Shown in pieces: positions 49,960 to 58,954 of a DNA stretch of 64,000 nucleotides (the stretch's first letter is position 1; the number at the start of each line of letters is the position of its first letter). The stretch covers positions 82,665 to 146,664 of the forward strand of contig NZ_JARVRH010000020.1 in NCBI RefSeq assembly GCF_030209755.1. The letters run 5' to 3'. The stretch comes from Arthrobacter sp. efr-133-TYG-118. GTDB taxonomy: Bacteria; Actinomycetota; Actinomycetes; Actinomycetales; Micrococcaceae. The notes under the pieces were generated by a model. It was given only the letters and a program-made list of their open reading frames with translations, was not told where the DNA came from and ran no database searches. The translations under genes were made by a program, and so were the position numbers.

Positions 49960-51450
49960 ATGTCACACAGCTTCGACCTGATTAAAAACCGCGAACGCGG
50001 ACTCAAGCGCGAACTCACCAGCCCACAGTTGACCATGATCGCGCTGGGCGGCGCGATCGGCACTGGGCTTTTCCTCGGAAGCAAGTTCGCCATATCTTTC
50101 GCCGGACCCAGCGTCCTGCTGAGCTATGCGATCGGTGGCCTGATCGCCGTGATGCTGATGGGCGCGCTGGCTGAGATGACCGTGGCCCATTCAACCACCG
50201 GGTCCTTCGGGGCTTTCGCCGAGCACTACATTTCGCCCCTCGCCGGATTCCTGGTGAAGTACCTCTACTGGTCCTGCGTTGTGCTGGCCGTGGGCACCGA
50301 AGTGCTTGCGATCGGGGACTACATGAAGCTCTGGTTCCCGGGAGTTCCTCCGCTGGTCTGGATCCTGTTGTTTGCCGGCGTTCTCATCGCGGTCAACATG
50401 TTCAACGTCAAGGCTTTCGGCACCCTGGAATACTGGTTCTCCAGCATCAAGGTGTTCGCCATCCTCGGATTCATCCTGCTCGCCGCCATCCTGATCTTTG
50501 GAAAGCGAGAGGCCGGCTACGGAATCCATAACTACACTGCCGAGGGCGGGTTTTTCCCCAACGGCGTGTCCGGCATGTGGGTGGCCGTGATTGTGGCGAT
50601 CTTCAGCTACCTCTCGGTGGAGATGATCGCCATTGCCGCCGGTGAAGCGAAGGATCCGGGAACGGCCGTCAAGAAGGCGTTCAAGGTCACTGTATTCCGT
50701 CTCTTCCTCTTCTACATCCTGACCCTGGCGCTGATCCTGGCCATTGCACCTGTCAGCCAGATCCTTGCCGGAAACAGCCCTTTCGTCACCGTCATGCAGG
50801 TCATTGGCATTCCGTTCGCCGATTCAGTCATCAACGTCGTGGTGATTGTTGCTGCGCTTTCGGCCATGAACTCGCAGCTCTACATCTCCACGCGCATGAT
50901 GTTCAGCTTGTCCCGCGCAGGGCAGGCGCCCGCCGTGTTCGGGCGGCTTCACAAGAACGGTTCCCCGGTCAATGCACTGATCCTCTGCACAGGTGGAATC
51001 GCCGTGGCGGCCTGCGTGTACGCCCTGAATCCGGAGTCAGGCTTCACCTTCATGATGGCGCTGTCCATGTTCGGGGCAATGGCCACGTGGCTCATGATCT
51101 TCGTGACCCATCTGGCGTTCCGACAGGCAGCGAAGCGCGACGGGACGGCTCTGTCGTACAAGCTGCGGTTTTACCCGGTGGCCTCCTGGGCCGGAGCGAT
51201 CCTCATGGTTGCCATCATGGTCACCACCCTCTTCGTTGACGCCTTCCGGATGACACTGATCTTCGGGGTTCCGTTCGCCATCGGTATCGTCGTCCTCCAC
51301 TTCGTCCTGAAGAAGGGCCGCAGAGGCTCCGCTCAGGGAACTGCAGAGTCCGACTCCGACGGTTCTGCAACCGGCACCGCCGGCGGATCCGCCGTCGTCG
51401 GCTCCGATTTCGACGGCGACCGGAACCTGGAGGGGGCCGCGAACTCCTAG
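49960..51450 (+). CDS. APC-family amino acid permease
   Basis: 496 aa from ATG 49960 with AAGGAG upstream, 46 bp after RidA. Twelve membrane segments; N-terminal RELTSPQLTMIALGGAIGTGLFLGSKFAI is the AAT/GabP-type signature, and FSYLSVEMIAIAAGEAKDPGTAVKKA is the conserved helix 6 region. The C-terminal tail is Ser/Gly/Asp-rich. Probably imports the amino-aromatic or amino acid substrate processed by the linked genes. Confidence 0.9.
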   Translation: MSHSFDLIKNRERGLKRELTSPQLTMIALGGAIGTGLFLGSKFAISFAGPSVLLSYAIGGLIAVMLMGALAEMTVAHSTTGSFGAFAEHYISPLAGFLVKYLYWSCVVLAVGTEVLAIGDYMKLWFPGVPPLVWILLFAGVLIAVNMFNVKAFGTLEYWFSSIKVFAILGFILLAAILIFGKREAGYGIHNYTAEGGFFPNGVSGMWVAVIVAIFSYLSVEMIAIAAGEAKDPGTAVKKAFKVTVFRLFLFYILTLALILAIAPVSQILAGNSPFVTVMQVIGIPFADSVINVVVIVAALSAMNSQLYISTRMMFSLSRAGQAPAVFGRLHKNGSPVNALILCTGGIAVAACVYALNPESGFTFMMALSMFGAMATWLMIFVTHLAFRQAAKRDGTALSYKLRFYPVASWAGAILMVAIMVTTLFVDAFRMTLIFGVPFAIGIVVLHFVLKKGRRGSAQGTAESDSDGSATGTAGGSAVVGSDFDGDRNLEGAANS

Positions 51451-51458
51451 GGCGTGGT

Positions 51459-51487
51459 GTGGGCCGGCCGCATTGCGGCCGGCCCAC
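51459..51487. terminator. GC-rich hairpin between convergent genes
   Basis: GTGGGCCGGCCGC (51459-51471), loop ATT, and its perfect 13-bp complement (51475-51487). It follows the permease stop and faces the M20 gene; no T-tract, as often for actinobacterial bidirectional terminators. Confidence 0.8.
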
Positions 51488-51543
51488 CTGCGCGCTGCCT
51501 GGACTTGCCCGCCAGAACTGTGTTGCCGCAGAGTTCCAGTGAG

Positions 51544-52740
51544 TCACGGCCGAATTCGTGTCAGCGCGGCGTCCACAACCGTCCAAGCCATCGCGATCGC
51601 GCCTTCGATGAGCGCCTGATCAGCTCGCTCCGAGGCTGCAGCTTCTGTGAACGCGGACTGGTGGTTGGACACAGGCGAGTCACAAATCTTGACGTGCGGA
51701 TGAAGGCTTGGGACGACTTGGGAGACGGCGCCGAAGTCGGTGGAGGCACGGAATGCGCGGGCTTCCGGATCCTGCGGAAAGCTTCGGCCTAGGGCCTCCG
51801 CATTCTGCTGATACAGCGAGGCCAGCCGCGGCGACTGCACAACATTCGGGTATGTCAGTTCCCATTCCAATTCCACTGTGCAGCCGGCCGCGAGGGCTGC
51901 CCCCGTGAAGCAGGCCTCGACACGTGGGACCATATCCTCAAGGTCCGCAAGGGTCTGGGCTCTGATCCCGTACACACCCGCGGAACTTCCCGGGATCACG
52001 TTGGCAGCAGAACCGGCATTCGTGACAACACCATGGACTCGGGTGTCGTTGGGGAGCTGCTGGCGAAGCAAACCGACGGCGACCTGCGCGATGGTCGATG
52101 CGTCGGCGGCGTTCGCTGCCTCCCATGGCGATGCCGCGGCGTGCGAGCTCTTACCGGAGAACTCGAAGGAGAAACCGGTGCTGGCGAGGAAGCCTGGTGA
52201 GGCGTCTTCGAATGGCGCAGGATGAATCATCATGGCCATGTCGGCGCCGATGAATGCACCTTGTTCCAGCATCAGGATCTTGCCGCCGCCGGTCTCCTCT
52301 GCCGGGGTGCCCAACACTTCGACCGTGAGATCGAGCTGCTCAGCCACGCCCTTCAGTCCCACAGCCGCAGCGACTGCGCATGCTGCGATCAGGTTGTGGC
52401 CGCAGGCGTGGCCAAGCTCTGGCAATGCGTCATACTCTGCCACCACGATCGCTTTGAAGGAGCCTGCTCCGGCAACTGCGGAGATCGCGGTGTCCAGCCC
52501 AAAGGCGCGTTCTGTCACTGTGAATCCGGCTGCGCGCAGCTCGTTCGCGACTTCCCTGCTGGACTTAAACTCGGCAAAACCGAGTTCGGGCATGCCGTGG
52601 ATGCGATGGCTGAGGTCGATCGCCTGGTCGCGAAAAGCCTCTATCTCCGCTTGCACTGCCTCTTTAATGGCGTTTCGGAGTTGGGTATTCCTGGTGGCAG
52701 ATGCACCTATGGTCTCGGGGATGGCTGCGTTGGCGCTCAT
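51544..52740 (-). CDS. M20-family amidohydrolase (AbgB/PM20D2-like)
   Basis: 398 aa. Metal-binding residues lie in LPELGHACGHNLIAA (His-Ala-Cys-Gly-His), LGTPAEETGGGKILMLEQGAF (Glu-Glu) and MMIHPAPFED; the dimerisation domain has GKSSHAAASPWEAANAADA. The GHACGHN form is that of p-aminobenzoyl-glutamate hydrolase subunit B and PM20D2 dipeptidases, which cleave amide-linked amino acid conjugates. It overlaps the deacylase stop (ATGA) and is the last gene of the transporter operon. Confidence 0.9.
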   Translation of the reverse strand: MSANAAIPETIGASATRNTQLRNAIKEAVQAEIEAFRDQAIDLSHRIHGMPELGFAEFKSSREVANELRAAGFTVTERAFGLDTAISAVAGAGSFKAIVVAEYDALPELGHACGHNLIAACAVAAAVGLKGVAEQLDLTVEVLGTPAEETGGGKILMLEQGAFIGADMAMMIHPAPFEDASPGFLASTGFSFEFSGKSSHAAASPWEAANAADASTIAQVAVGLLRQQLPNDTRVHGVVTNAGSAANVIPGSSAGVYGIRAQTLADLEDMVPRVEACFTGAALAAGCTVELEWELTYPNVVQSPRLASLYQQNAEALGRSFPQDPEARAFRASTDFGAVSQVVPSLHPHVKICDSPVSNHQSAFTEAAASERADQALIEGAIAMAWTVVDAALTRIRP

Positions 52741-53756
52741 ACGTCGGCCGCCGCAACGAATCCGACAGCATGGCCTTCGGGCACGGCAAAGGACCCGCCC
52801 CCTGGCGCCGTCGTCAGGAAAGCCCACACGAATCCCGTGACGGGCATCTTGACCTCTTCCAACACCGACCCATCCATGCCCACGATGTGCGCAACAACGC
52901 TGCCTTGCTCCATAACTGTTCCTGGATCGCAAACCGGGAATAGAACACCTGACTCGCGGGAGGTGAGTACCCCATGGTAGGTGAAACTTCCTTGGAGCCT
53001 TTCCACCAACTGGGGTGCAACTGGTTCCTCCAACATTCCTAGCTTGGACATGACGTTGAGGACACCTCGGACACCCGCTTCGTATCCTTGGTGTCCATGC
53101 TCGTCGAGCAACTCGACCATCAGCCCCGGAATACCATGTGCTGAGGAGGCAGCAGCGGGCTGGCCGTCCACGGACCCCACCTTCTCCGCGGTACCGTCCT
53201 CTGGGTCGGTCATCAGAACCGGGGTGACGCCGAAAGCTTCCGCCATTGCGCGCTGGACTTGGCGGACCTCGGGTGAGGAGCACTGCGCCGCGAACTCCAT
53301 CGACATGGGCACCGCCGGCTCCGCGTTGTTGTGCAAGTCGATGTAGTGAGTCGCGACATCGAAGAGACTGCGGACTTGCGCCCCTATCCGCAGCGTTGGT
53401 GATCCGGCTGGGTCGCTGGGCCAGTAGCACGGCATTCCCAGGTGGATGCCGTCCTCGGGAGAGGCGTAGGTCGCCCGGTCGAAAGCAAGGGGATTGGTCA
53501 CCGGAACTGAGATCAATGTTCCTCGCAGCCTCGCCGGGTCAATGCGCGCGATGAGCTTGAGAAGTGTTCGTGTTCCCGTGATTTCAGTGCCATGCGTGGC
53601 TCCAGTGACAAGAAGGACAGGACCAGGCTCCGCCCCGTGCATGATGCTCACCGGCACACTGACCACTTGTCCGGAGGCGGACGTGGTAGCGGTCAGGCGA
53701 CCGTGTCGCAGTTCCCCTGCGGGTACGTGGAGGGATCCGACCTCGAATACGCTCAT
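52737..53756 (-). CDS. Succinylglutamate desuccinylase/aspartoacylase-family deacylase
   Basis: 339 aa from ATG 53756. Zinc site VTGATHGTEITGTRTLLKLI (HxxE) and HYIDLHNNAEPAVPM (third His) match the AstE/AspA carboxypeptidase-like fold, with a C-terminal beta domain (FTYHGVLTSRESGVLFPVCDPGTVMEQGSVVAHIVGMDG). Members remove acyl groups from N-acyl amino acids, for example DoeB in ectoine catabolism. Here it precedes an M20 hydrolase, so two hydrolytic steps on an imported conjugate are inferred. Confidence 0.88.
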   Translation of the reverse strand: MSVFEVGSLHVPAGELRHGRLTATTSASGQVVSVPVSIMHGAEPGPVLLVTGATHGTEITGTRTLLKLIARIDPARLRGTLISVPVTNPLAFDRATYASPEDGIHLGMPCYWPSDPAGSPTLRIGAQVRSLFDVATHYIDLHNNAEPAVPMSMEFAAQCSSPEVRQVQRAMAEAFGVTPVLMTDPEDGTAEKVGSVDGQPAAASSAHGIPGLMVELLDEHGHQGYEAGVRGVLNVMSKLGMLEEPVAPQLVERLQGSFTYHGVLTSRESGVLFPVCDPGTVMEQGSVVAHIVGMDGSVLEEVKMPVTGFVWAFLTTAPGGGSFAVPEGHAVGFVAAADV

Positions 53757-53779
53757 TGCGGGATTCCTTAATGTTGGTT

Positions 53780-55345
53780 TCACGATGTGGCAGGCGTCGC
53801 TGTGGAGGCGAGGCAGCGGTGGGTGATGGCATCGGTGGTTAGCTGATCCCCGGTCAGCTCTCCGGAGACGGCCCCGTTCTTGATGACAATGACTCGATGA
53901 CAAAGATGGGCGAGATCCTCGTATTCACTGCTCGCGATCACGACGGAGCAGCCGTCTCGGGCTGCGCGGTTGATCAGGTCAAAGAGAGTCTTCTTTGCTC
54001 CCACGTCCACGCCGTTGGTCGGTTCGTGGAGGAAGAGAACGTGGGGACGGGTGAGCAGCCACTTGGCAAGGATTAGTTTTTGCTGGTTGCCGCCGCTGAA
54101 CGAGCTCAGGGGCAGATCGGGCGCCAGCGGCCGCAACCCAACACGGCGCATCGCCTCGATTGCGTCCTTGTGCTCCTCTGAGTAGGCCATGCGACCCGAA
54201 CGCCAGTAACGCCTCATGGTGGCCATCGTGAGGTTCTCGGCCGCCGAAGCCGCCATGAGTCCGCTGGAGGTCGCCCGATCTGCGGGGATATACGCCATCC
54301 CCATGCTCATGGCACGGCGCGGTCGAAGCCACTTCTGCGCGACTTCCGTGCCTTTGACTTCGACTTTCCCTGCTCCGCGGCTGGCACCGAAGCACAGACC
54401 GATGATCTCCTCGAAACCATCTCCCACGAGGCCCGTCAGCCCGAGGATCTCTCCGCGGGACGCCACGAATGAGACATCACGCGTTTCTGCTCCGCTGAGA
54501 TTTGTAGCCCGTAGGACGGGCTCAGTCACGGTCGTATGTTCGGACGGATAGAGGTTCGTGAGCTCCGTGCCAAGGATGGCCGTTATGAGGTCGTCGGTAG
54601 TCGCCGACGCGACGTCCATGGTTGCCACGACTTCTCCTGACCTCAGGATGGTTGCCCGATCGCAAACATCCTTCACTTCGTCGAGTCGGTGCGTCACAAA
54701 CACCACCGAGCTACCGGTGGCCTTGATCCTGCGGAGGACCTCGAATAGCTGGTGCACCGCGTCCGCCGGGAGGTAGGCTGTGGGTTCGTCCAGGACGAGC
54801 ACACCCCTTTCTTCGCCGCTTATGGACTCGATGCCCCTGATGATCGACAGCATGGCCCGCTCTACTGCGGACAGGCGTCCGACCACCGCGTCGGGCGAGA
54901 GCCCGAGCCCATAACGTCGGAGGGTCTCCTCGGTATAGGACCGTTGGGCGCGCCAGCTGATCCTTCCCCACTGTGTTCGGTAACGGCCTAGCCCGAGCGT
55001 CTCCATGACGGTGGACGAGAGGACCAGGCCGAGATCCTGGTGCACAAATCCAAGCTTCAGGCGTTCTGCCGTCTTAGGGTCGATCGGGAGGCCCTCCGAC
55101 CGGCCGGACACCGTGACGCAGGGAGCATTGTCTGCCGTGTAGCCCCCATCCGGGGCGATCTGGCCGGCGAGGAGTTTGATCAGTGTGGACTTGCCTGAGC
55201 CATTCTCGCCCAGGAGGGCATGGATCTCACCGGACGCGATGTTGAGGTATGCCTCCTTGAGGACGGGACGGGCCCCGTAGGACTTAGTGAGATGCTCGGC
55301 CCGAAGCAGGGGCTCCTGGTTCGTTGAGTTCATGGTACTGATCAC
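53780..55345 (-). CDS. RbsA-type ABC transporter ATPase (two ABC domains)
   Basis: 521 aa; GTG 55345 overlaps the binding-protein stop (GTGA), ATG 55333 is an alternative start. First domain: Walker A GENGSGKST (about residue 46), an atypical signature LSAVERAM, and Walker B GVLVLDEPTAYLP. Second domain: degenerate Walker A (LTGLVGDGFEEI), intact signature SGGNQQKLILAKW, and Walker B VLFLHEPTNGVDVG. One degenerate site is normal for the RbsA/MglA (CUT2) class. Confidence 0.9.
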   Translation of the reverse strand: MISTMNSTNQEPLLRAEHLTKSYGARPVLKEAYLNIASGEIHALLGENGSGKSTLIKLLAGQIAPDGGYTADNAPCVTVSGRSEGLPIDPKTAERLKLGFVHQDLGLVLSSTVMETLGLGRYRTQWGRISWRAQRSYTEETLRRYGLGLSPDAVVGRLSAVERAMLSIIRGIESISGEERGVLVLDEPTAYLPADAVHQLFEVLRRIKATGSSVVFVTHRLDEVKDVCDRATILRSGEVVATMDVASATTDDLITAILGTELTNLYPSEHTTVTEPVLRATNLSGAETRDVSFVASRGEILGLTGLVGDGFEEIIGLCFGASRGAGKVEVKGTEVAQKWLRPRRAMSMGMAYIPADRATSSGLMAASAAENLTMATMRRYWRSGRMAYSEEHKDAIEAMRRVGLRPLAPDLPLSSFSGGNQQKLILAKWLLTRPHVLFLHEPTNGVDVGAKKTLFDLINRAARDGCSVVIASSEYEDLAHLCHRVIVIKNGAVSGELTGDQLTTDAITHRCLASTATPATS

Positions 55346-56493
55346 CCTTGCCAGAGCCGGGTGTAGAAGGTACGGAAATCGAACGAGCCGTACCAGTCGC
55401 CGGACTTCTTCGCGAGGTCGATCGTGTCGATGTTGGCCCGCGTAAATGTCCGGTTCGGGACCTGCTCGTCTGCAACCGCATCCTCGCCTGCGATCGCGCG
55501 CATCGCCTGGTCAACCGCAGCCCACCCCATTTGGTAGAGGTTGGTCCCTACTGTCGCCGCCTCCGGGTCCGCCTTGTCCTGGAGCCCGCTCATTGCCCCG
55601 ACAATGGCGTTCGAGCCCACCAAGCGGATGTTTCGGCCTGCGAGCCCGGTGATCGACGGCTTGATCGCCAGATTCATGTCGTCGACGAGGCTCACAACGT
55701 AGCGGGTTTCTGGATTGCGCTGCAGAAACGCGTTGACCTGCGGTTGCAGGAGAGACGACCAAGCTTCCAAAGGTGCGTCCTGCACGGCGACCTTGGCATC
55801 GGGGCACAACTGGGCGAACTGTTTCGTGAACTGGTCGACCACATCGGAACTCGAGGTTCCGAAGCTCGAAGAGCCCAGGTAGAGCACACCTGCGTGGCAC
55901 GACGAGTCTGCAGCCACGAAGTTGGCCTGCCGTGTACCCACGTCGTTCGTTGCCGACGCGTAGGCAAATACACCGATATCGCCAAGTTCCTTAGAGACCT
56001 TGCCCGGCGCGTCACTGCCGACACTGATCACGGGGATCCGGTGGCTTTTGGCCCCGGTGATGCTCGATGCAACGCTCTTCGGGGGCGTGCCCTGAAGCAG
56101 GATGACGTCGACGGATTGGGCGACTGCCTGATCTACGAGGGAAGCGGCCTTCGGAGGATCGCCCTCGCTGTCCGAAACAGTGACGGTGGCACCCGCAGCC
56201 GCGGCGCCCTCCTTGACGCCGGCAAGAACGTCCTGGCTGAACGGGAAACTGAGGCCGCTCGCGATGAACCTGATGTTTTTGCCCCGTAAGGAAGTCCCGT
56301 TCTTGACCGACGGGATCTTGGGGCTAGCGGTCACCGGCGCGATGTCGAGGGCTAGCGCCTTGGTGGCGACGCTTTCCGGGCTTGAGGACCCCCCGGCATT
56401 TGTGCCCTCGCTCGCTCGTTGACAGCCCGTCATGCCCAGGAGCGCAACGGAAATCACGATGGGCAGGATGGCTGTACGTTTCTGTCTCATCAT
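55342..56493 (-). CDS. Periplasmic-binding-protein-type lipoprotein of the ABC transporter
   Basis: 383 aa. Signal peptide with lipobox ISVALLGMTGC, so it is lipid-anchored at Cys 23. The mature part begins with a Ser/Gly/Pro linker and then a type I binding fold (NIRFIASGLSFPFSQDVLAGVKEGAAAAGATVTVSD, VDVILLQGTPPKSV, IPVISVGSD). This RbsB-like fold binds sugars, autoinducers or nucleosides. Ligand not predictable; context suggests a conjugated compound. Confidence 0.9.
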   Translation of the reverse strand: MMRQKRTAILPIVISVALLGMTGCQRASEGTNAGGSSSPESVATKALALDIAPVTASPKIPSVKNGTSLRGKNIRFIASGLSFPFSQDVLAGVKEGAAAAGATVTVSDSEGDPPKAASLVDQAVAQSVDVILLQGTPPKSVASSITGAKSHRIPVISVGSDAPGKVSKELGDIGVFAYASATNDVGTRQANFVAADSSCHAGVLYLGSSSFGTSSSDVVDQFTKQFAQLCPDAKVAVQDAPLEAWSSLLQPQVNAFLQRNPETRYVVSLVDDMNLAIKPSITGLAGRNIRLVGSNAIVGAMSGLQDKADPEAATVGTNLYQMGWAAVDQAMRAIAGEDAVADEQVPNRTFTRANIDTIDLAKKSGDWYGSFDFRTFYTRLWQG

Positions 56494-56544
56494 TTGAAAT
56501 CACCTAAATTTGTTTGGGTCGAGAACGACATTGTTCTTGGATGC

Positions 56545-57633
56545 TTATGCGCGATTTGTTCGGCCGTTGCGGCGAGCCGCAAACGTTGAGAGGGCGACTC
56601 CCAGGATCAGGGCCATGCCGTAGAACACCTGCGTCACCCAGCCAGCCAGTCCCAAGAGCTGAAGCCCGGTGATGCCGGTTGCGAGGAAGTATGTTGCGAC
56701 CGCCGTTCCTAAGATGTTGAAACGGCCGGGCGTGAAACTGGTGGATCCGAGCATCGCGGCCGCGAACGGTGCGAGCGCGTAGCTGGTACCAACGTTTGGG
56801 TCAGCCGAGCCGAGCACGCCGGTAAGCAGAACTGCGGCCACCGCGCCAAGAAGGCTGGATACGATGAGGGACCCGGCTCGGATCGCGTCCACTCGAACTC
56901 CGGACAGGCGAGCTACCTCTCGCCCGGCACCTGTGAAGTACAGGCTGCGGCCGATGGGCGTGTGTTGGAAGAAGTACCACGCCACAACAACCACACCCAG
57001 GGCGTAGAAAAAGACGAGCTGGATCCCGCCCACAGTGCTTCGGGCGGCATCGACCAGGTCCACAGAGATGCCGGTGACGGTGAGGTTATTCAGCCCCAGA
57101 GCGAAGCCGATGAGCACCGAGGTCATCGCGAGCGTGACAATGAGTGAACTGATCCCGATTCGGACGACGAAGAAGGCGTTCACGCATCCGACCACCAACC
57201 CAATTGCCAGCGCCACGAGCACTGTCGGCATCAGCGGCCACCGTTGGATGACGTTTAGATATCCCATCGTGACCACCGTGATCACCACTACACCGCTCGA
57301 CGACAGATCGAACTCCCCGGCGGCCATGGGAATGGTCACGGCGATTGCCACGATCAGGACCGTGGCCTGCGAACTGAGGAGGTAACCCAAGTTCGAGCCT
57401 GAGAGGAAAACTCCGGGCAGGAGCACGCCAAAGGCCACGATCATCAGGGCCCAGGTGATAATCAGCCCGAAGCGCGAACCGATCAGAGCGATCCGATCGT
57501 GAGCCCGCAACCTCGGCTCGGCCAGGGGGGCGTCAGCCGTGTTTGCGGGACTGGACGGTCCGTCCTTAACCAGGCCACCGCGAGACGTCGCGGGGGAGGC
57601 CGCAGGGTCTTGTCCGATTCGCGTTTGCGCCAT
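56545..57633 (-). CDS. RbsC-type ABC transporter permease
   Basis: 362 aa from ATG 57633 with GGAGTG upstream. About eight to ten helices and the conserved cytoplasmic region GRSLYFTGAGREVARLSGVRVDAIRAGSLI (the RbsC EAA-like loop, with NP-like contacts to the ATPase). It has an extended N-terminal segment of about 50 residues before the first helix. First gene of the operon permease, binding protein, ATPase, deacylase, M20 hydrolase. Confidence 0.9.
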   Translation of the reverse strand: MAQTRIGQDPAASPATSRGGLVKDGPSSPANTADAPLAEPRLRAHDRIALIGSRFGLIITWALMIVAFGVLLPGVFLSGSNLGYLLSSQATVLIVAIAVTIPMAAGEFDLSSSGVVVITVVTMGYLNVIQRWPLMPTVLVALAIGLVVGCVNAFFVVRIGISSLIVTLAMTSVLIGFALGLNNLTVTGISVDLVDAARSTVGGIQLVFFYALGVVVVAWYFFQHTPIGRSLYFTGAGREVARLSGVRVDAIRAGSLIVSSLLGAVAAVLLTGVLGSADPNVGTSYALAPFAAAMLGSTSFTPGRFNILGTAVATYFLATGITGLQLLGLAGWVTQVFYGMALILGVALSTFAARRNGRTNRA

Positions 57634-57788
57634 TTTGTCACTCCTATGGATCTCACTCAGTGCTTGCGCGTTGTCGCGCTTTAAGAAAAGTCTGAGGTCA
57701 ACGATCATAAGAGGCAGAAATTTGTTTGAATTCAGCAACAACACGGCCAAAATTGTAGGAAAACGATCCTCGCTCCGGCTGGTTGGGC

Positions 57789-58814
57789 TCAGTCCGTCCA
57801 AGGCCGGAGCGGGACCACGCCCGCGGACCGACCATTTTCTCCGAGAAGCCTGCCCATTCGCTTGACGGACCGCAGATCGATAACCCGATTAGACACAACC
57901 ACAAAGGGAAACCGCTCAAGCAGGGTTGCCTCTACCGCCTCGATCTCTCCCAGCGAGTGGAGCCAACAGGTCGCCATGAGGTTGTTGGGTCCTGTCGTTG
58001 CCGCCGCGACGCGAACTTGAGACGATCCTGCCAAGCTCCGACACACCTCCTGAAGCCTGTTCGCCGGAACCTTGCCCCAGATTGTTGCCGAGATGGGCCA
58101 ACCAAACACTGGCGCGGCAAGATCGCACCTGACTCGCACCACCCCACTGTCAACAAGCCGGCCCACGCGACGCCGGGCGGTCGCCGGGGTCACGCCCGCC
58201 TGTGCCGCCAAATCCTGGAAGGCCATTCGGCCGTCAATCACCAACGCGTCCAGCAGAGAACGATCCACTGGATCCAGCTGCGGCATCTCCCGGCGGTCGA
58301 GCGTATCCCGTGAAGTTACTGATGCGAGCCTGCCTACCTGACCGGCGTCCATCGCGCGGAGCCGCCAGCGGCTACCCTCTCCGTACAGTGTGGTTACAAT
58401 CGACACTTCGACACGGTCAACTCCGGGATAGCTCCCCAGCCGGCTCAATACACTCTCGTGAAGCGAGTAGAGGCTGCTCGAGAACACCGTCATGGAAAGA
58501 TCGGGCGCGCCCCCCGTGATTTCCAAGGTCGCCACCGAAGGGTCGTTCTGCAGCCTTACGACCAATTTTTCCCGAAGCCGTGGACGGCACCACATCAAGA
58601 CGAACGCGGTCACGCCAACAGTGTGAAAAGCCGGACCGGGCGTAGCGCTCACCCAAGCGAGCCCGGCTTCGCGCAAGCGGTCCCACCGGCGAGCCAAAGT
58701 GATTGGCGCGACGTCCAGAGCCTGGGAGATCAGAGCCCATGGCGCGCGCGGCGCGCGCTGCAGTGACTCCAACAACGCCAAGTCAAGCTCGTCCGGAGCG
58801 ATGGATTCGTACAC
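57789..58814 (-). CDS. Lrp/AsnC-family regulator with two AsnC units
   Basis: 341 aa from GTG 58814, about twice the usual Lrp/AsnC length. Unit 1: LDLALLESLQRAPRAPWALISQALDVAPITLARRWDRLREAGL (HTH) then an AsnC ligand domain (VVRLQNDPSVATLEITGGAPDLSMTV). Unit 2: LDPVDRSLLDALVIDGRMAFQDLAAQAGVTPATARRRVGRLVDSGVVRVRCDL, then SSQVRVAAATTGPNNLMATCW. It is 155 bp upstream of the RbsC-type operon on the same strand and is its likely regulator; AsnC-type DoeX regulates ectoine catabolism in the same way. Confidence 0.88.
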   Translation of the reverse strand: MYESIAPDELDLALLESLQRAPRAPWALISQALDVAPITLARRWDRLREAGLAWVSATPGPAFHTVGVTAFVLMWCRPRLREKLVVRLQNDPSVATLEITGGAPDLSMTVFSSSLYSLHESVLSRLGSYPGVDRVEVSIVTTLYGEGSRWRLRAMDAGQVGRLASVTSRDTLDRREMPQLDPVDRSLLDALVIDGRMAFQDLAAQAGVTPATARRRVGRLVDSGVVRVRCDLAAPVFGWPISATIWGKVPANRLQEVCRSLAGSSQVRVAAATTGPNNLMATCWLHSLGEIEAVEATLLERFPFVVVSNRVIDLRSVKRMGRLLGENGRSAGVVPLRPWTD

Positions 58815-58954
58815 AATTCCCCGACTATTTGAAGGTTGCTTCCCGATGAGGCGGGACGAGACGACCCCGCGTGGCGTTGGCCGCGAGACCTGTGCGCGAA
58901 CTTAACAGTCGACTCGGCGGTATGTCAACGTCCTTGTTGCCTCGCTGGATCGCA

